This document shows, in pieces, positions 33,701 to 44,500 of a stretch of DNA of 64,000 nucleotides; the first letter of the stretch is position 1; the number at the start of each line of letters is the position of its first letter. The notes under the pieces were generated by a model. It was not told where the DNA came from, made no database searches, and was given only the letters and a program-made list of their open reading frames with translations. The DNA is taken from assembly GCA_022829145.1 (NCBI GenBank), contig CM040746.1, positions 7,768,684 through 7,832,683 of the forward strand, in the 5' to 3' direction. Made by a program: the position numbers and the translations under genes. The stretch is from Albula goreensis. Its lineage: Eukaryota > Chordata > Actinopteri > Albuliformes > Albulidae.

Positions 33701-35769
33701 TGGGTCTTTTTTTAGGATTTGCTACAGATGGTTTTGAGAGCAAAATGGATGCAAGACGGATAGCTGGCACTACTCCCTTCTTCACTGAGAAGCAATGTTA
33801 TTTTTAATAGATGCGTCTGTCAGTTTTTCTTGAATGTATGTGTGTCTATGTTTCATGGTAACTCAGTGCTAATCTCAGAAATTTTCCTGTAGATTTTACA
33901 GCATGATGTAAAAGTACAGGAATCATAATGAATGACCTTGGAGTCATCCATCTAAATGTCTTCATTTTTAAATCCATGTATGATTTCCCCTTTTCCCCAG
34001 ACATTTAAAACACAAGGAGGTATACTACAACACTGGTTTACCGGTTTACCAGATAGTCAAATAACTTGCTGGAGTAAAAATGTTCAAGAGGCTGTTTTAC
34101 TTCACAGATCGAGAGTCATTAACTGCTGTTGTGTATTTTGAGCACATTAAATGAAATTAGAGCTAGTTTCATCAACAGAAAAGTATTTTGTTTTTATTGT
34201 ATTTTCCGGAATTAGCCTGATAACTAGTGAACCCAATTTGAGGTACATGACCCAGACCTGAGGTGTGATGATGGAGGTTTGGAGTGGAGTCTGAAAGCCG
34301 ATACCAGGGCCCCCTTTTTGCCAGGGCAACCCAACCTAATGAAGGGTATTGATATATGGGTCCCGCAGGCAGGGAGCTGGCTGATGCCTGCCGAGCTCGG
34401 GAGGAGCGGAGAGACAGCCGTCGCTCCCAGCACCACAGCCCCGTTCGGGCACATGCTCCGAGATGCGGTCTGAAGCCCCGCCCCGGAGAAAAGACACACC
34501 CTATCAGCATCCACACCCCTTCAGTCCAGGTAGAGGTCTCACCTGAACACCTGACCTACCGCCACCTCATGGGGCTGTGGTTACTTTGTGACCTGTTAGC
34601 TGCTTAGGGACCACACGACTAACTAACATTTTTCTTGTTCTTTACAAAATGGTTATACTGACCCCTGAGTAGTGAACACACATTCAAAAAATATTTATTC
34701 AAAAGATTAAATAAGTCCTAAGACAAACTTTACATTTCAATATCAGGAAATTACCATGGTTAGTTAATCCCAGAGATGTAAAATCATGGCTTCAGAAAAT
34801 AAAAGCACAACCACAAATTCCATCCCAATAATCCACTCCATTCATTCTCGTTAGCATAGCTCCTCTGCCAGGTATATGAGCTAATTCACGAAATCATCCG
34901 TTTTTGTTCACAGGTAGAGCTAACACGTGGTAGTACTTTTGCTTTCTGAAGCTGGATTTTTCCACCTGTGGTTAATTCATAACCAAGCCGTTATGGTGGC
35001 AGCTTACAGTCCTCGGAAGTGCTCACACAAAAGAGCACTGTACCTAATTGCATTGGTTATATTCACAGGAGAGAACCTTCAGATTGAGAACACCATGTTT
35101 CTCCCAAAGACTCACATTTCATTACTCTTAAATGACTGCTAAAGTGCTTGAAATTCCCTTTCATCATTCTACATCTAACATGCTGCTTTTATCATTTTTT
35201 ATCATCCGATTTTATGTTTGAGAAATGAAAGTGTTCATCGTGCTGGTGTTGATGGGACTGCCGCAATGGCGTTTTGTTAGAGCAGATCTGCTCTTAGAGG
35301 ACCCGACCATCAGTCTTCCTGTTTGGAGTAATTTTGCTGCCTCCTTAGTGATTCATCAGAGCTCAGACCTGTTACCTGATCTCTCATAGTCCAGATGGTC
35401 AGGCTGTAGGCCAGCTGTCCACTGACCTGGGGTCAGTCACATTCTCCTCCTACACACTGCATATTGTCAGGTTATGTGCTGACACGTAATACGACAGCGT
35501 AGTGTCATGAGTATAGGACTAAATAACCGGTGTTAAATTACTGTGACTCAATAACCATAAATTGAATGCATCATCAACTGTATTGACTTGGAAAAGAAGA
35601 GAAAGACAGGGGGATGTGGGTATTTTTCAACTTTGCCTCATTGAAAAATGCTTTAAAACGATAATATCTGCTTTTTTTTACAGGAGGAAAGCTAATCAGA
35701 GCACATACAGAATCGTTCCCTGAGGAGGAGGAGGGTATGGAAGAGCAGGAAGTGGACAGGAGTCCATAG
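18651..35769 (+). CDS. PPP1R1C: PPP1R1C (protein phosphatase 1 inhibitor 5), complete, 5 exons, 116 aa
   Basis: This is a small, probably disordered cytosolic inhibitor of protein phosphatase 1, of the inhibitor-1/DARPP-32 family. Exons 18651-18731, 19697-19775, 24913-24950, 25354-25420 and 35684-35769 join in phase to 116 residues (human 109). MEPNSPKKIQF carries the PP1-docking KIQF at residues 8-11. RRRRPTPA places the PKA-type Thr at residue 34, the residue whose phosphorylation makes inhibitor-1 and DARPP-32 potent. QRKQSVYTPPTMKG and the acidic ESFPEEEEG near the C-terminus match human IPP5. A run of ten Ser replaces the human EHNPP segment at the end of exon 2. The upstream neighbour is ITPRID2; PDE1A is convergent. 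Two further in-frame exon candidates in the last intron suggest a second, longer isoform. Confidence 0.95.
18732..19696. other. PPP1R1C intron 1, nothing notable
   Basis: Just under 1 kb of AT-rich intron. No repeat or coding signal recognised. Confidence 0.5.
19697..19775 (+). CDS. PPP1R1C: PPP1R1C exon 2
   Basis: Acceptor tatccgcag, donor gtaagc. Encodes IRRRRPTPATLVICND followed by ten Ser, with a split codon at the end (phase 1). It holds the PKA consensus RRRRPT. The Ser run is coded by a TCC microsatellite that runs up to the donor. Confidence 0.95.
21930..22030 (+). repeat. Dispersed repeat copy A (ggccgctagagagca family)
   Basis: cagcagtggccgctagagag, caatgagactga, then ccctatctttccccag and caatcgctgcctctccc. 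The same word order occurs at about 41062-41152 and 47322-47410. Family unknown to me; probably a short retroelement. Confidence 0.6.
22735..22990. promoter_or_regulatory. Candidate conserved non-coding element
   Basis: Contains tcatgttattgttgtgattc (Sox-like core) and several CpGs in an AT-rich intron. Open frame on the minus strand without family signature. Weak call by appearance only. Confidence 0.25.
24913..24950 (+). CDS. PPP1R1C: PPP1R1C exon 3
   Basis: A 38-base exon after a long T tract and cctag, with donor gtaagc. Encodes (E)ADDKRTSGSQGE, matching human EIDDKRGPNTQGE. Confidence 0.93.
25354..25420 (+). CDS. PPP1R1C: PPP1R1C exon 4
   Basis: Acceptor gacatgtcag, donor gtactc. Encodes VPNTDLSPAQRKQSVYTPPT then MK plus one base (phase 1). 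SP.QRKQSVYTPPT.K is the most conserved downstream block of the family. This exon is the branch point for the two possible C-termini. Confidence 0.95.
25421..29926. other. PPP1R1C intron between exon 4 and the alternative exon
   Basis: 4.5 kb. Apart from the SINE at 26797-26955 it is AT-rich and unremarkable. The stretch 28960-29240 is less AT-rich, non-repetitive and may be regulatory. Confidence 0.45.
26797..26955 (+). mobile_element. tRNA-derived SINE (fish type), plus orientation
   Basis: The head gggagctggtcttgtaactc and tgttctattccctg resemble tRNA A and B boxes. The body has tcagtaaatattcagcagta (the reverse of the motif at 11060). The tail has gtctgctaaatgactagatgtaatataat, the usual ending of this SINE group. 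Confidence 0.72.
29927..30142 (+). CDS. PPP1R1C: PPP1R1C alternative exon, inhibitor-1-like (candidate)
   Basis: The acceptor is ttgagtgcag and the donor is gtaagt. Joined to exon 4 in phase (ATG AAA G|AG CTG) it reads TMK-ELQLVVEQHLQKQENPE and continues open for 72 codons to NCAG. Inhibitor-1 (PPP1R1A) has TMKELQMMVEHHL at the same place, directly after the equivalent of exon 4. The standard PPP1R1C protein lacks this segment. Frame, phase, splice sites and family match agree. Without a transcript, I cannot say whether it is used or is a relic. Confidence 0.65.
30143..34368. other. PPP1R1C intron between the two alternative exons
   Basis: 4.2 kb, strongly AT-rich, with an A run near 30981, an ATT microsatellite at 31316-31349 and no recognised gene. 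Confidence 0.45.
31316..31349. repeat. (ATT)n microsatellite
   Basis: Eleven ATT-type units with one G interruption, in the PPP1R1C intron. Confidence 0.95.
34369..34607 (+). CDS. PPP1R1C: PPP1R1C second alternative exon (candidate)
   Basis: Acceptor gggtcccgcag. In phase with the exon ending at 30142 it reads GRELADACRAREERRDSRRS, then QHHSPVRAHAPRCGLK and GEKTHPISIHTPSVQ. A donor-like gtagag follows 34529. Splicing from there to 35684 in phase 0 would add only EES and a stop at 35693-35695; reading through gives a stop at 34605-34607. GC-rich and CpG-rich in AT-rich surroundings. There is no clear family match, and the polypyrimidine tract is poor. Alternative: a regulatory island. Confidence 0.35.
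35684..35769 (+). CDS. PPP1R1C: PPP1R1C terminal exon (standard isoform)
   Basis: Acceptor cttttttttacag. In phase with exon 4 it encodes (G)GKLIRAHTESFPEEEEGMEE then QEVDRSP and TAG at 35767-35769. It matches human GQNESAFPEEEEGTNE. Confidence 0.93.
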
Positions 35770-36165
35770 GGACAGCGCTGGGGCCTATCGTCACATTGGG
35801 AATCAATGGTTTTAGGTACGAGGGTGGAGGAAAGCACTGAGGAGACTTTTTAAAGCCAAATGGATTTCATTTGTATTCATACAGTACATGCCTTTGTCGT
35901 GAAATTGTACCCTTTAAAAAAAAAAACCTCAAATTTCTGTTGTCCAGTGTCATCAGTTGAGCTTGTAGTGAACCATGTAGAGCATACCTGACTTTTTGTC
36001 CAGTGTTACTTTATAATATTGTATTGAAATGTGCATTCTGTAACACTTTCTCTCATTCTAATTTCAGTTAGTATAGTCAATTATCTAAAGTCATGATGAG
36101 TCAATATATCAGATGACTAACATACTGTTGTTGCTGATTAAATAATAAAAATGTTGAATAAATGT
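35770..36165 (+). other. PPP1R1C: PPP1R1C 3' UTR with poly(A) signals
   Basis: AATAAA occurs at 36144-36149 and 36157-36162, about 375-390 bases after the stop codon. This is a plausible end of the transcript. Confidence 0.6.
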
Positions 36166-36289
36166 CTGGTGGCAAAATGCTTATTAAAAATAAGGCATAC
36201 ATTTCAATACATGGATGTCTCCCCTTTCATTTTCACGAAGCAGAAAAACTGGTGTAGTTTGAAGAAATTGTGAATGATTTCTTGTAAAT

Positions 36290-36800
36290 GTGTATGGAAA
36301 ATTCCATAGGCATCAGCAGAGAGGGTTCGAATGCGGCTCCGAGGCCCTGGACTGTGCCCTGAACACATCTGACCTCCACAGAGACAAAACGAGCCGGTCA
36401 TAACATTAATGGCTTCGGCATATCCCTTAATGTGCATTTTAAAGAAATTTAATAAAACTGAGTGCTATCTATCACTTTGCTCGGCTAAGAGGGGGCATTG
36501 GGTTGCAGTTAATGTACCCTTATGTTCACATCGTCAGACAAAAGCTTGGAAAGTTCTGGACTGCCAACTTTGCCTCTGCTTTCTGGGTCTGGCCTCCTGT
36601 AGTCGCTCCATTAAACTGAAGTTTAAAAGCATGCGGGACGCAGGCTGTAAAGTGGGAGAGGATGAGACCAGCGCTTTCATTGAGTTCCTCCCCTTATTTA
36701 TAACATGGAAGATGACGTCGTTAAAAGTTGTCAGCTGGTTTTCCTGGTTGGGAAGGATATCAATCCTCCTGTCGCCTGCCTGCTGATTACATTGTTTTGG
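36290..36800. promoter_or_regulatory. Candidate enhancer / conserved non-coding block downstream of PPP1R1C
   Basis: About 500 bases of complex sequence with TAAT cores (cattaatggc), a CRE-like tgacgtcg at about 36713-36720, E-boxes (cagctg) and aagcatgcgggacgcaggctg, unlike the AT-rich flanks. The 125-codon plus-strand frame has no family signature. Regulatory by appearance only. Confidence 0.35.
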
Positions 36801-37084
36801 CTTATGACTGGTGCGCAAATTTTGTACATAAAGCTTGACATCACTTTATATATGGTTCCCATATGAAGGGCTATATAAGAGCTTATTAATGACTCAATAT
36901 AAAATATTGACTACCCATCAATGTATTATGTTGTTAACCATTTATTAATACATTTGTTTTTTAAACTGTTTGATAAACTAAAGTAATGCTACCGAAGTTG
37001 AAGTACCAATTAACTTTATACACTTCTGAATGATCTGCAAATTGACCTTCATTAAACAGCATCCATGATCAAGCCTCAACTTAT

Positions 37085-37190
37085 CAGGAGAACCAGTTTC
37101 CAACCACAAAGAATATGAGGTGGTACCAATCCCTCAAGCTTCAACTGATCAGGAAGAAGCCTGAGAACCAGTTCCCAACCACATAAAATA
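37085..37190. repeat. Short tandem duplication
   Basis: Two imperfect copies of cctcaacttatcagga plus gagaaccagtttccaaccac, about 55-60 bases apart. Confidence 0.7.
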
Positions 37191-38269
37191 AAAAGGATAA
37201 AGGGAGGATGTGTTGACTTTGATAGTCCAATACCTCAATCAGTAATAATGAAAAAATGCCTCTTCAGCATAAGGGAACAGAAATATCAGGTATATGTAAA
37301 AATAAACCAAACAAACAAAATAAAATAAAGCCTGCAAGCAAAAAATGAAACTCCCTCCCAAAACAAGGCTAGAGATTGTTCTCAATAAACCCAAATCAAA
37401 CCAAACTAACAAATAAAAGCCAAGAACACTCAGTAAGAGCCCAAGTTTCAAGTTAAAGAGATTCATAATGATGCAGTCTGCTGGGAGCAGAAGTAAGATC
37501 AGAAAGACCCCAAATATGAGATTCCCCAACTCTTTTAAGCCCAAAAGAAAGGGCATGGTCACACCCTGATTGGCCAAGAGGGGAAATACACCAAGCTGGT
37601 TGCAATTATCAATTAGGAGCCAGTCTCCATACCCTGAGCAACAGGTGCTCCAAATATCTCTCCAATCAACTGAGGGAAAGGAATGTCAGCCTGCTGCACA
37701 ATGAAATAGGAAAAAAAACCAAAACAAGTGAGAAGGAAAGTATCACATTAAAGAGCATTGACAGCAAGCACTGGAGAATAGGTGACTGCTGCAATGTATT
37801 TAGAATTGTCTTTATTCTGATCTTATTCAATAGCAGCAAGGCAATTATTCCTGAATACTTATTATACAACCAGTAAGTATGCTAAGAAAAGATGTGGTGG
37901 CCCATTACTGTATATACATTCCCCGTAGTTTTCCCATGGAGCAATAGAGAATTAAACATTTATACATGAAACACTTGATTAAGAGAGGCTAAGATGTCTA
38001 CTTGAACTGAAGCCAGCTACCTGGGAACAATGAATGCTACAATGTAGGTCTTGATACTCAAACTGTATTACTGTGGTATAGTATGGTACAGTGGAGCTAT
38101 ATGAAATTAACTGTATTGAAGGGTGTCCATATGAAACCTTTACAACTTTGAATCAGCTATGTGTATTAATGAGGTTTGCTTAATTTAAAAGAATGTACAA
38201 TAAAGGTTATTTTGAATTTATTTATCCAAAGTTCACTTCAACATGTCACCTGGAGGATATCAACGTGAC

Positions 38270-38462
38270 AATAACTCCCTGTAGGGTCTCTCGAAGGTGC
38301 TAGTCTCAGCAGTTGTGACAGCATCAGAGATCTTCTGTCATAGTTCCTGTACTGTGCTTACCCTCAGTTTGTAAGTGGTGTCTCAGACAGATCAGAGAAA
38401 AAGAAGTCTAGCGGAGTGATGGCAGGAGAACAGGGAGGCCACAGGATTGGGTCTCCCCTCTC
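38270..38462 (-). mobile_element. DDE transposase fossil (mariner/IS630-like)
   Basis: The minus strand reads LWPPCSPAITPLDFFFSDLS, close to the WPPRSPDLTPLDFFLWG box of an IS630/mariner-type transposase. After a frame shift it reads VSTVQEL-stop-QKISDAVTTAETS and FERPYRELLSR. In-frame stop and shift show it is dead. Only the C-terminal end remains. Confidence 0.72.
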
Positions 38463-40839
38463 AATCACGCGACATATTTTATCAATATTAGAAATATTGT
38501 ATTACAGTAATCTAGATATAGTAATCTAGAGCTTCTCAAATGTGGTGGAGCAAAACCTATATATTAAATCAATTGACTGAGGTTATAAATGTTCTGGTTT
38601 TACATACCATGTGCTAGAAGCTTCATTAACTCATGTGACCCCATTTGGAAGATGTATTAATTGTAACTGTTTTATATATTAGCACTCTATGTATACACAA
38701 CGCGGATACGATATAGTGTATAGCATGTTGTACTTTGCTGCTTTTGTGAAGTACATTAGATTTTAGAAGATATGTGAAATGACACACTAAGATACAAGTG
38801 TATACCATCGTAAAATGTAGTATGTCAACACAGTCCTCCTTCCAAACACAAGAAAGTTTAAATAAATGGTAGTAAAACGGATGCTTTAACATTTTGGCAG
38901 TGATATCCATTTGTATAAATACCAAGACTAGAGAAATCCACCGGTACAGTAAGTGAACGTTCACCATAAGTCTTCCATGGAGATCCTGGATGCTCTGATT
39001 AACTGTCACTTAAATTATTCTGTAAAATGAATGAACAGAAATTAAAACTGTCCCAGTTGCTCTCTCAACTCTTGGTAAGCACTAGAAAGGACTTAACTGA
39101 TAAAATCTATCCATCCTTTTAACTGGCAGACATATTGCAGTATATCGTTTCGTAATGCTTTCATGGGGTATATAACTCAAATCAATTTTATTGAATTATA
39201 TTTGTCACAGACAAAGTATATGTACAACTGCTGCCAAACTATGAAACCGGAAATTCCCTTCAGGGCTTTGCCATAACTCGAGGTATATGAGCTTATCCAT
39301 CTGTCTTTCCTTCTGCAGGATTTATGTAAAATAAATTGGATGAATATTTCAGTATAACTGCCAGTTCATCAGGTGATCTGTCTCAGGAATGATGAGGTAT
39401 AAAGACATCATGAATAGAAATTTCAGTAAGTTAATCCCTCTGTAAGTTAATGGGTTGCTGACTCACTTATTTGAACCAATTATTATATTTTGCTGTAAAG
39501 AGCAAAATCGTGTGAGTAGTACCTTATTGTAGTGGTGGTCTCCAGATTGTACCTCCACTCCTCATTCCAGATACAATAGATAAAAAAGTCAGTTGGAGAT
39601 AAAGACCCTCATCCTAGTCCAAAGAAGAAACCTCAAAAACCACAGAGAACAAAAATTCACAAATGTCTGAAGCCAGTACAAGCAAAACAAATACACTCTT
39701 GTGTGCCTTTATCTTTTAAAGAATCATCGATTGATCACACCCAGGGGAATTGTTGTACATCTGAAGGCCTGTGCTTTCTCATGGAAAAATCTTTAACAGT
39801 AATTTGTATTTTCCACATGCAAGCCCTTTAGATTAACCATACCCATTGTTTGGTATGCTTTGTACGACATATTTTAAAGTTTGATCTGATAGCTCTGTTA
39901 GAAATCTGTGCCTGAAAATAGACTGCATTTCCTTGAACGTGACCGACCGAGAGACAAGCGTGACCCTTCTGAGTGTTTCACATGAGCCTTGAACCCAGAT
40001 CTCTGCCTGATGAGAGACATACTTCATTGTCCCTGGCCACGCATTCACATTACAATTACAGTAGTAGGTGGAGCGGGACTGAACAGTGGAAGACTATGTA
40101 TACCACAATATTAGCTTTGTTCACTAATGTAATACAGAGTTGCACCTATTTCCCCATGTCTAGTGAAACCTGGTGTTAGAGGCAGTGATAGCAATCACAA
40201 ATCATAAACATACCATGCTCAGTGGATAATCTGTGATTAGAAGTGTTAAATAAGGGATATAAATGAATCAGCTACATTATTAGCAAGATGTTCTGCTGAA
40301 TGTTTTTTTTGAACTGTTTGTAACACTGGTGAGTTTTTGCAGGGGGTGTGGAGGAAAGAAGAGAAGGCACACTGTGGCCAATGAGGGAGCGACACCCTCA
40401 CCTTTAATAAATAATACATCAGACTGACATTAAAAACAAATTAACAAAAACAAACGAATCGTATCTGGGAAGCAAAGATGTGGCAGTGCGTAGAGGGCGT
40501 CTGGGCTTCCTCTTAAAGGGCCGGCTCCGGTCTCTCTCCTGTGAACACATCGCATTACGTTATAAGTCAGAGCACACACCAGCAATACTACACCTGAAAC
40601 ACACTTCACGCTAGTGATGTCACCATTTAAATCAAACAATCATTTTTTGAACTTTTTCATTATATTCCCCACCCAAACCAAATTCTGTCAATGCCCCTCT
40701 CTCACTGAATCAGGAGGGAGCAGCTTATCATGTGACCTCTAATTTACACATTACCAAGTTCAGCACTTTTCACACTGCTGACTCATCACCAATCACAAGC
40801 TTAGGATGCTGCTGCCTGAGCATTGAGTCAGCATATTCT

Positions 40840-40930
40840 CCATTAGTCCTCAATCCTGGTCCTGGAGTGCTGCAGTGCATGCTGGTAGTTGTAGTTAATC
40901 AGCACTTATTGACTAATTAACTAATTACAC
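40840..40930. mobile_element. Interspersed repeat fragment
   Basis: cctcaatcctggtcctggag then tgctgcagtg and aatcagcacttattgac is a word series I know from a repeat common in several fish lineages. The family name is uncertain. Confidence 0.45.
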
Positions 40931-41061
40931 AGTTCACTCACCCCATCTGGGGTCTTGTGTTTGAGCTTGCTGTGGAATGTCAGGTAAAAACAAACACCTG
41001 CATATACTGCGGTTATCCAAGACCTGGGGTGAGGACCAATGATATTCACATGCATGCAGAC

Positions 41062-41152
41062 ATCCAGCTGGCCAGGAGTGGCCGCTAGAGAGCAGTGAGA
41101 CTGACAAAGGTTCTCCCTATCTTTCAGAGCCTATCTAATTGCTGCATCTCTA
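41062..41152. repeat. Dispersed repeat copy B, overlapping the PDE1A stop codon
   Basis: ctggccaggagtggccgcta, gagagcagtgagactga, ccctatctttcagagcctat and ctaattgctgcatctc parallel copy A (21930-22030), with short gaps. The PDE1A stop codon at 41131-41133 lies within it. Confidence 0.6.
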
Positions 41153-41546
41153 ATGTGTAAATCTGCATACAGCTGTTCACCTGTATAGAGGGGTGGGTTC
41201 AGTGCACAGCGCTGATCTTCAAATGAGCACAAAGGTTTATTGTCGTGAAGGGAATTACCGTTCCAAGGCAGCTGCTCAGAGCCGTGTGTCTGTACGTCTG
41301 AGCTGGACAGGTGCGAGCTGACCCCTTCCTCCACAGATGGGGACAGGGGGTCCTGGTCCAAGGAATTCTGGGAAGAGTTATTGGAGCTGATGCTGTTCAG
41401 TTTGTTTGGGGATCTTGGTCCTGAACCTCTCCGTATGTGGAAGCTGGTCCGTGTCAATGTGACCTCTGTCAGCTCCCGAGCCTCGCTCCTGGCCTCCGCT
41501 TCTGAGTCCTCCTGGCTGCTGGACTCCAGCTCTTTGCTCGCCAGTT
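41131..41546 (-). CDS. PDE1A: PDE1A terminal exon (Ser-rich tail)
   Basis: Acceptor tcatcactag. In phase with the exon at 42263 it reads (E)LASKELESSSQEDSEAEARS, then EARELTEVTLTRTSFHIRRG, SGPRSPNKLNSISSNNSS and a long polar tail, with TAG at 41131-41133. The last codons (LHIRDAAIR) lie in a dispersed repeat. Mammalian PDE1A tails end sooner and do not match. A donor-like gtgaac inside (after CTATACAG) could give another ending. Confidence 0.75.
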
Positions 41547-44500
41547 CTAGTGATGAAAATGGTACGATAATCGGATTTCACATGGCTGCTGTCACTGCTG
41601 ACAGAAGGGGTCTTAAACAGTAGGTTCCAAACTGAGGGTAGTAACCCACTATGGCCACATCGAAGGGCTAAAGGTACCTCATAAGGCACATATTAGAAAG
41701 ATTCACTGCATAATATTTACTTATTAACACTGGTCAAATTAAACACTACAGTACCTACAGGCACCACAATAGATCTAGATTTCATGCAACTTCATTCAAT
41801 AAAGAAAAACTCAATGCACTTAACATATTCAGGCTAGCGAGTGACTTCCAAGGAAGTTCTTGAAATCATAAAAGAATTAAACAAGGTGAGCTACAAAAAA
41901 TCTTTAGGCTGGGTTCAGTCTTCATAACAAGAGGACATGGATCAAGGTCCACAGGTTTCAAGGTCGTGTAGTAGAGGCCAAGGTCCTTAGTGTGTTCAAG
42001 TCTATGCTCGATGTAGTGTTGTATACTCTGTGGATTGCAGGTATATGGTGAGCCTAGCTGGGCTTAGCTATTCATCATATATTCTTAACTGTATTGATAG
42101 GTGTTAAAAACAATTACAGTTTATATCTTAATATTGGATTGGCAATGTTTTAAAAGGGGTGGAACACAGAGTGTTTCCGAAGGAGGGCATAGGTTGGGGA
42201 AGTCTGGGGTCCCCTGAAAGAACACGAGGGAAAACCATTGACATGGTGACGGCTGCCGCTACCTTGCACAGCCAGCTCCTTCCAGCGCTCTTTGTTGTGT
42301 TGGATGATGTCGGCCAGCGTGTGGCGGACCTGTTTCAGGTCGATGCTGGAGAGGGAATAGTCCGTGGGAGTGCCCTGGTCAGTGGTCGACCTCTGCACAG
42401 ACTCCACTACCGTTCCTAAGCCACCGCCAGTCAAACTGAAACACAGAGTATACAGTGGGAGGAGTTCAATGAAACAGCCAATCAGACGCTGCCCCGCAGC
42501 TAGGCTGCTGGCAGTTAGAGGGCACGGCATATGTGAAGTAGAACATTGTATAAAATGATTCCTTTCATCCTAGCTCTGTGAATGAACCATGGTCAGACTT
42601 TTCCAAGAGCGAATCATTTACTTGATCTCAGTGATAATGGATCTTAAAAAATGTAAGGGTATCATGTTTGCATGTTAACAATTATTTCATTGCCATGGCA
42701 TTATTTGACATTAGAGTACACCCATAAAAATTAACCATTGTAGCAGAATGAGTTCCCCTTTCCACTAATTTAACACATGTGCATCTAGTTGATAAGCTCT
42801 AAAAATATACATATTCTATCTGTCTTTCTTGCAACAGCTAAAGTGTTACAAACTGTAAGCTGACATGAAGAAAAGAAATAATGTTTTTCTAATTTAGAAA
42901 AACTGAAAGCTTTAAGAAAGAAAAGTTCAAGGCACAAGGATACAAGGACAGTGAATATAAAACCAAGCTAGGGTTGGCATTTAAACGTAAATTATTCATG
43001 GATAGTGTGATTAGTTTTTGCTTGCCATTTTGCATCTGTGAGAAGCACTTTATTCTTACAAATAGCTAGTTTCATTTGTTTTTCCTTTATGTATTGTAGT
43101 TATGTATTGCTATTTTTCAATCAGTCTGGGTACCTAATATTTTACCTTGTAAAATGGATTTATTCATTTATTCTTGGTTACTTGGCACCTTTTGCAAGAG
43201 TGAAAAGACATACCCATTTGTGCAATGTGATTGAATATTCTTTGATTCAATGAGTAATGTAATGGAGTTTCGGCTCAATGTTGTTTTGCACCCGAGTCTG
43301 AAATTGGGAAGGTTTACAATGTATTAGAGCATAAGACTGCTACTTCCAGGATTTAACCCGTTAAGGTGATGTGTAACTATGGGATGCAAACACACTTTGT
43401 GTCTTTAAGGGCATAAGCAATGAAACCAAATCAGTCTTAACATTACAAGAAGCAAACATGTCATTAGGAATGTGTTTAGGTCTAAAATACAATACCATAG
43501 GCCTGGATAGTATAAGCCTGGTCTGATTGCATTGCATTTGGCTTTACAGATACTAAGTGTGTTTGGCTGGGTCCTGGCTTTGCAGTTCCATACTACTGGG
43601 GCTCTACTTTATGACCTCGTCCTGTCCCCTGACGGCCCCAGTCTGTGATTGGTTCATAAACACTTCTGAAGAATGTCCATGGGGCCATACCTGGGTCTGC
43701 GGACACTGCCGTCCCCTGATTTTAAGGCTTCCTCTATAAGAGGAGTGATAATCTTCTCCGTTGTGTCGACCAAAACAGAGAAAGTTGGTTCTACGATGAA
43801 GTCGATAAAGCCTGTAAGAAAATATATTCACTCACTTATACGAAAATACCAATATAGTTGGTTAAACATGAAAATAATTACAAGTAACAGTTTTATATTT
43901 GTTTCTACTTAAAACTAAATGCTTAAGACTTTCCATAAAAAGGAGGTCTTGTCCAATACATCTTATTGTCATGAAAAATACATGTCTTTTCTAACAAGTC
44001 CACAGGAGGGCGCTAACGTGCTTTCAACGATCTTGAATAAATGAATGACAACATTCCTGACAATGCAACGGGACAGCAGTGAAGTGTGAATCCAACCTAT
44101 TTGTGACTGCGCAATCATTGTTGTCTTGCGATCACAGAGAGGGGAAAAGGGTAGCCCCAGCTCAGCCTCTTTGTCACCCTGCAAACACACAATTGCCCAG
44201 TACTGTAACACAGAGTTTAACACGTGTTTTCACATACATTTCAGACAGCTTTGTTAAACACTTCTTGTTTCACACTGTGAGACAAAACAGTTTTTCCTCT
44301 GATAACAATGTATTTCACCATATGAAAAGAATTATAGCCACAGACTTGTACCATGTTGTTGTAGGTGTAGGTGAACAGAGGCAATTAGATGAAGCCTAAC
44401 AGAACTGGCACAAGATTTGGATTATTCCAAATCATGGAATGAATCTGGGCCATCTCAAAATGGTTCTTTCATGAAGACACACCAGAAAAAATTACAGAAC

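Noticed and set aside
34172..34516. 114-codon minus-strand frame
   Set aside because: Opposite strand of the PPP1R1C candidate exon region; no family match and no splice context.
36409..36786. 125-codon plus-strand frame
   Set aside because: No family signature or splice context; more likely non-coding regulatory sequence.
42410..42420. Nearer acceptor (cttag) for the PDE1A exon ending at 42435
   Set aside because: Gives an early stop codon; the upstream tttcag acceptor keeps the frame and has the better pyrimidine tract.
43985..44020. Strong-looking CTCF site (ccacaggagggcgctaac)
   Set aside because: Three departures from the core consensus at informative positions; too weak to call without a matrix score.
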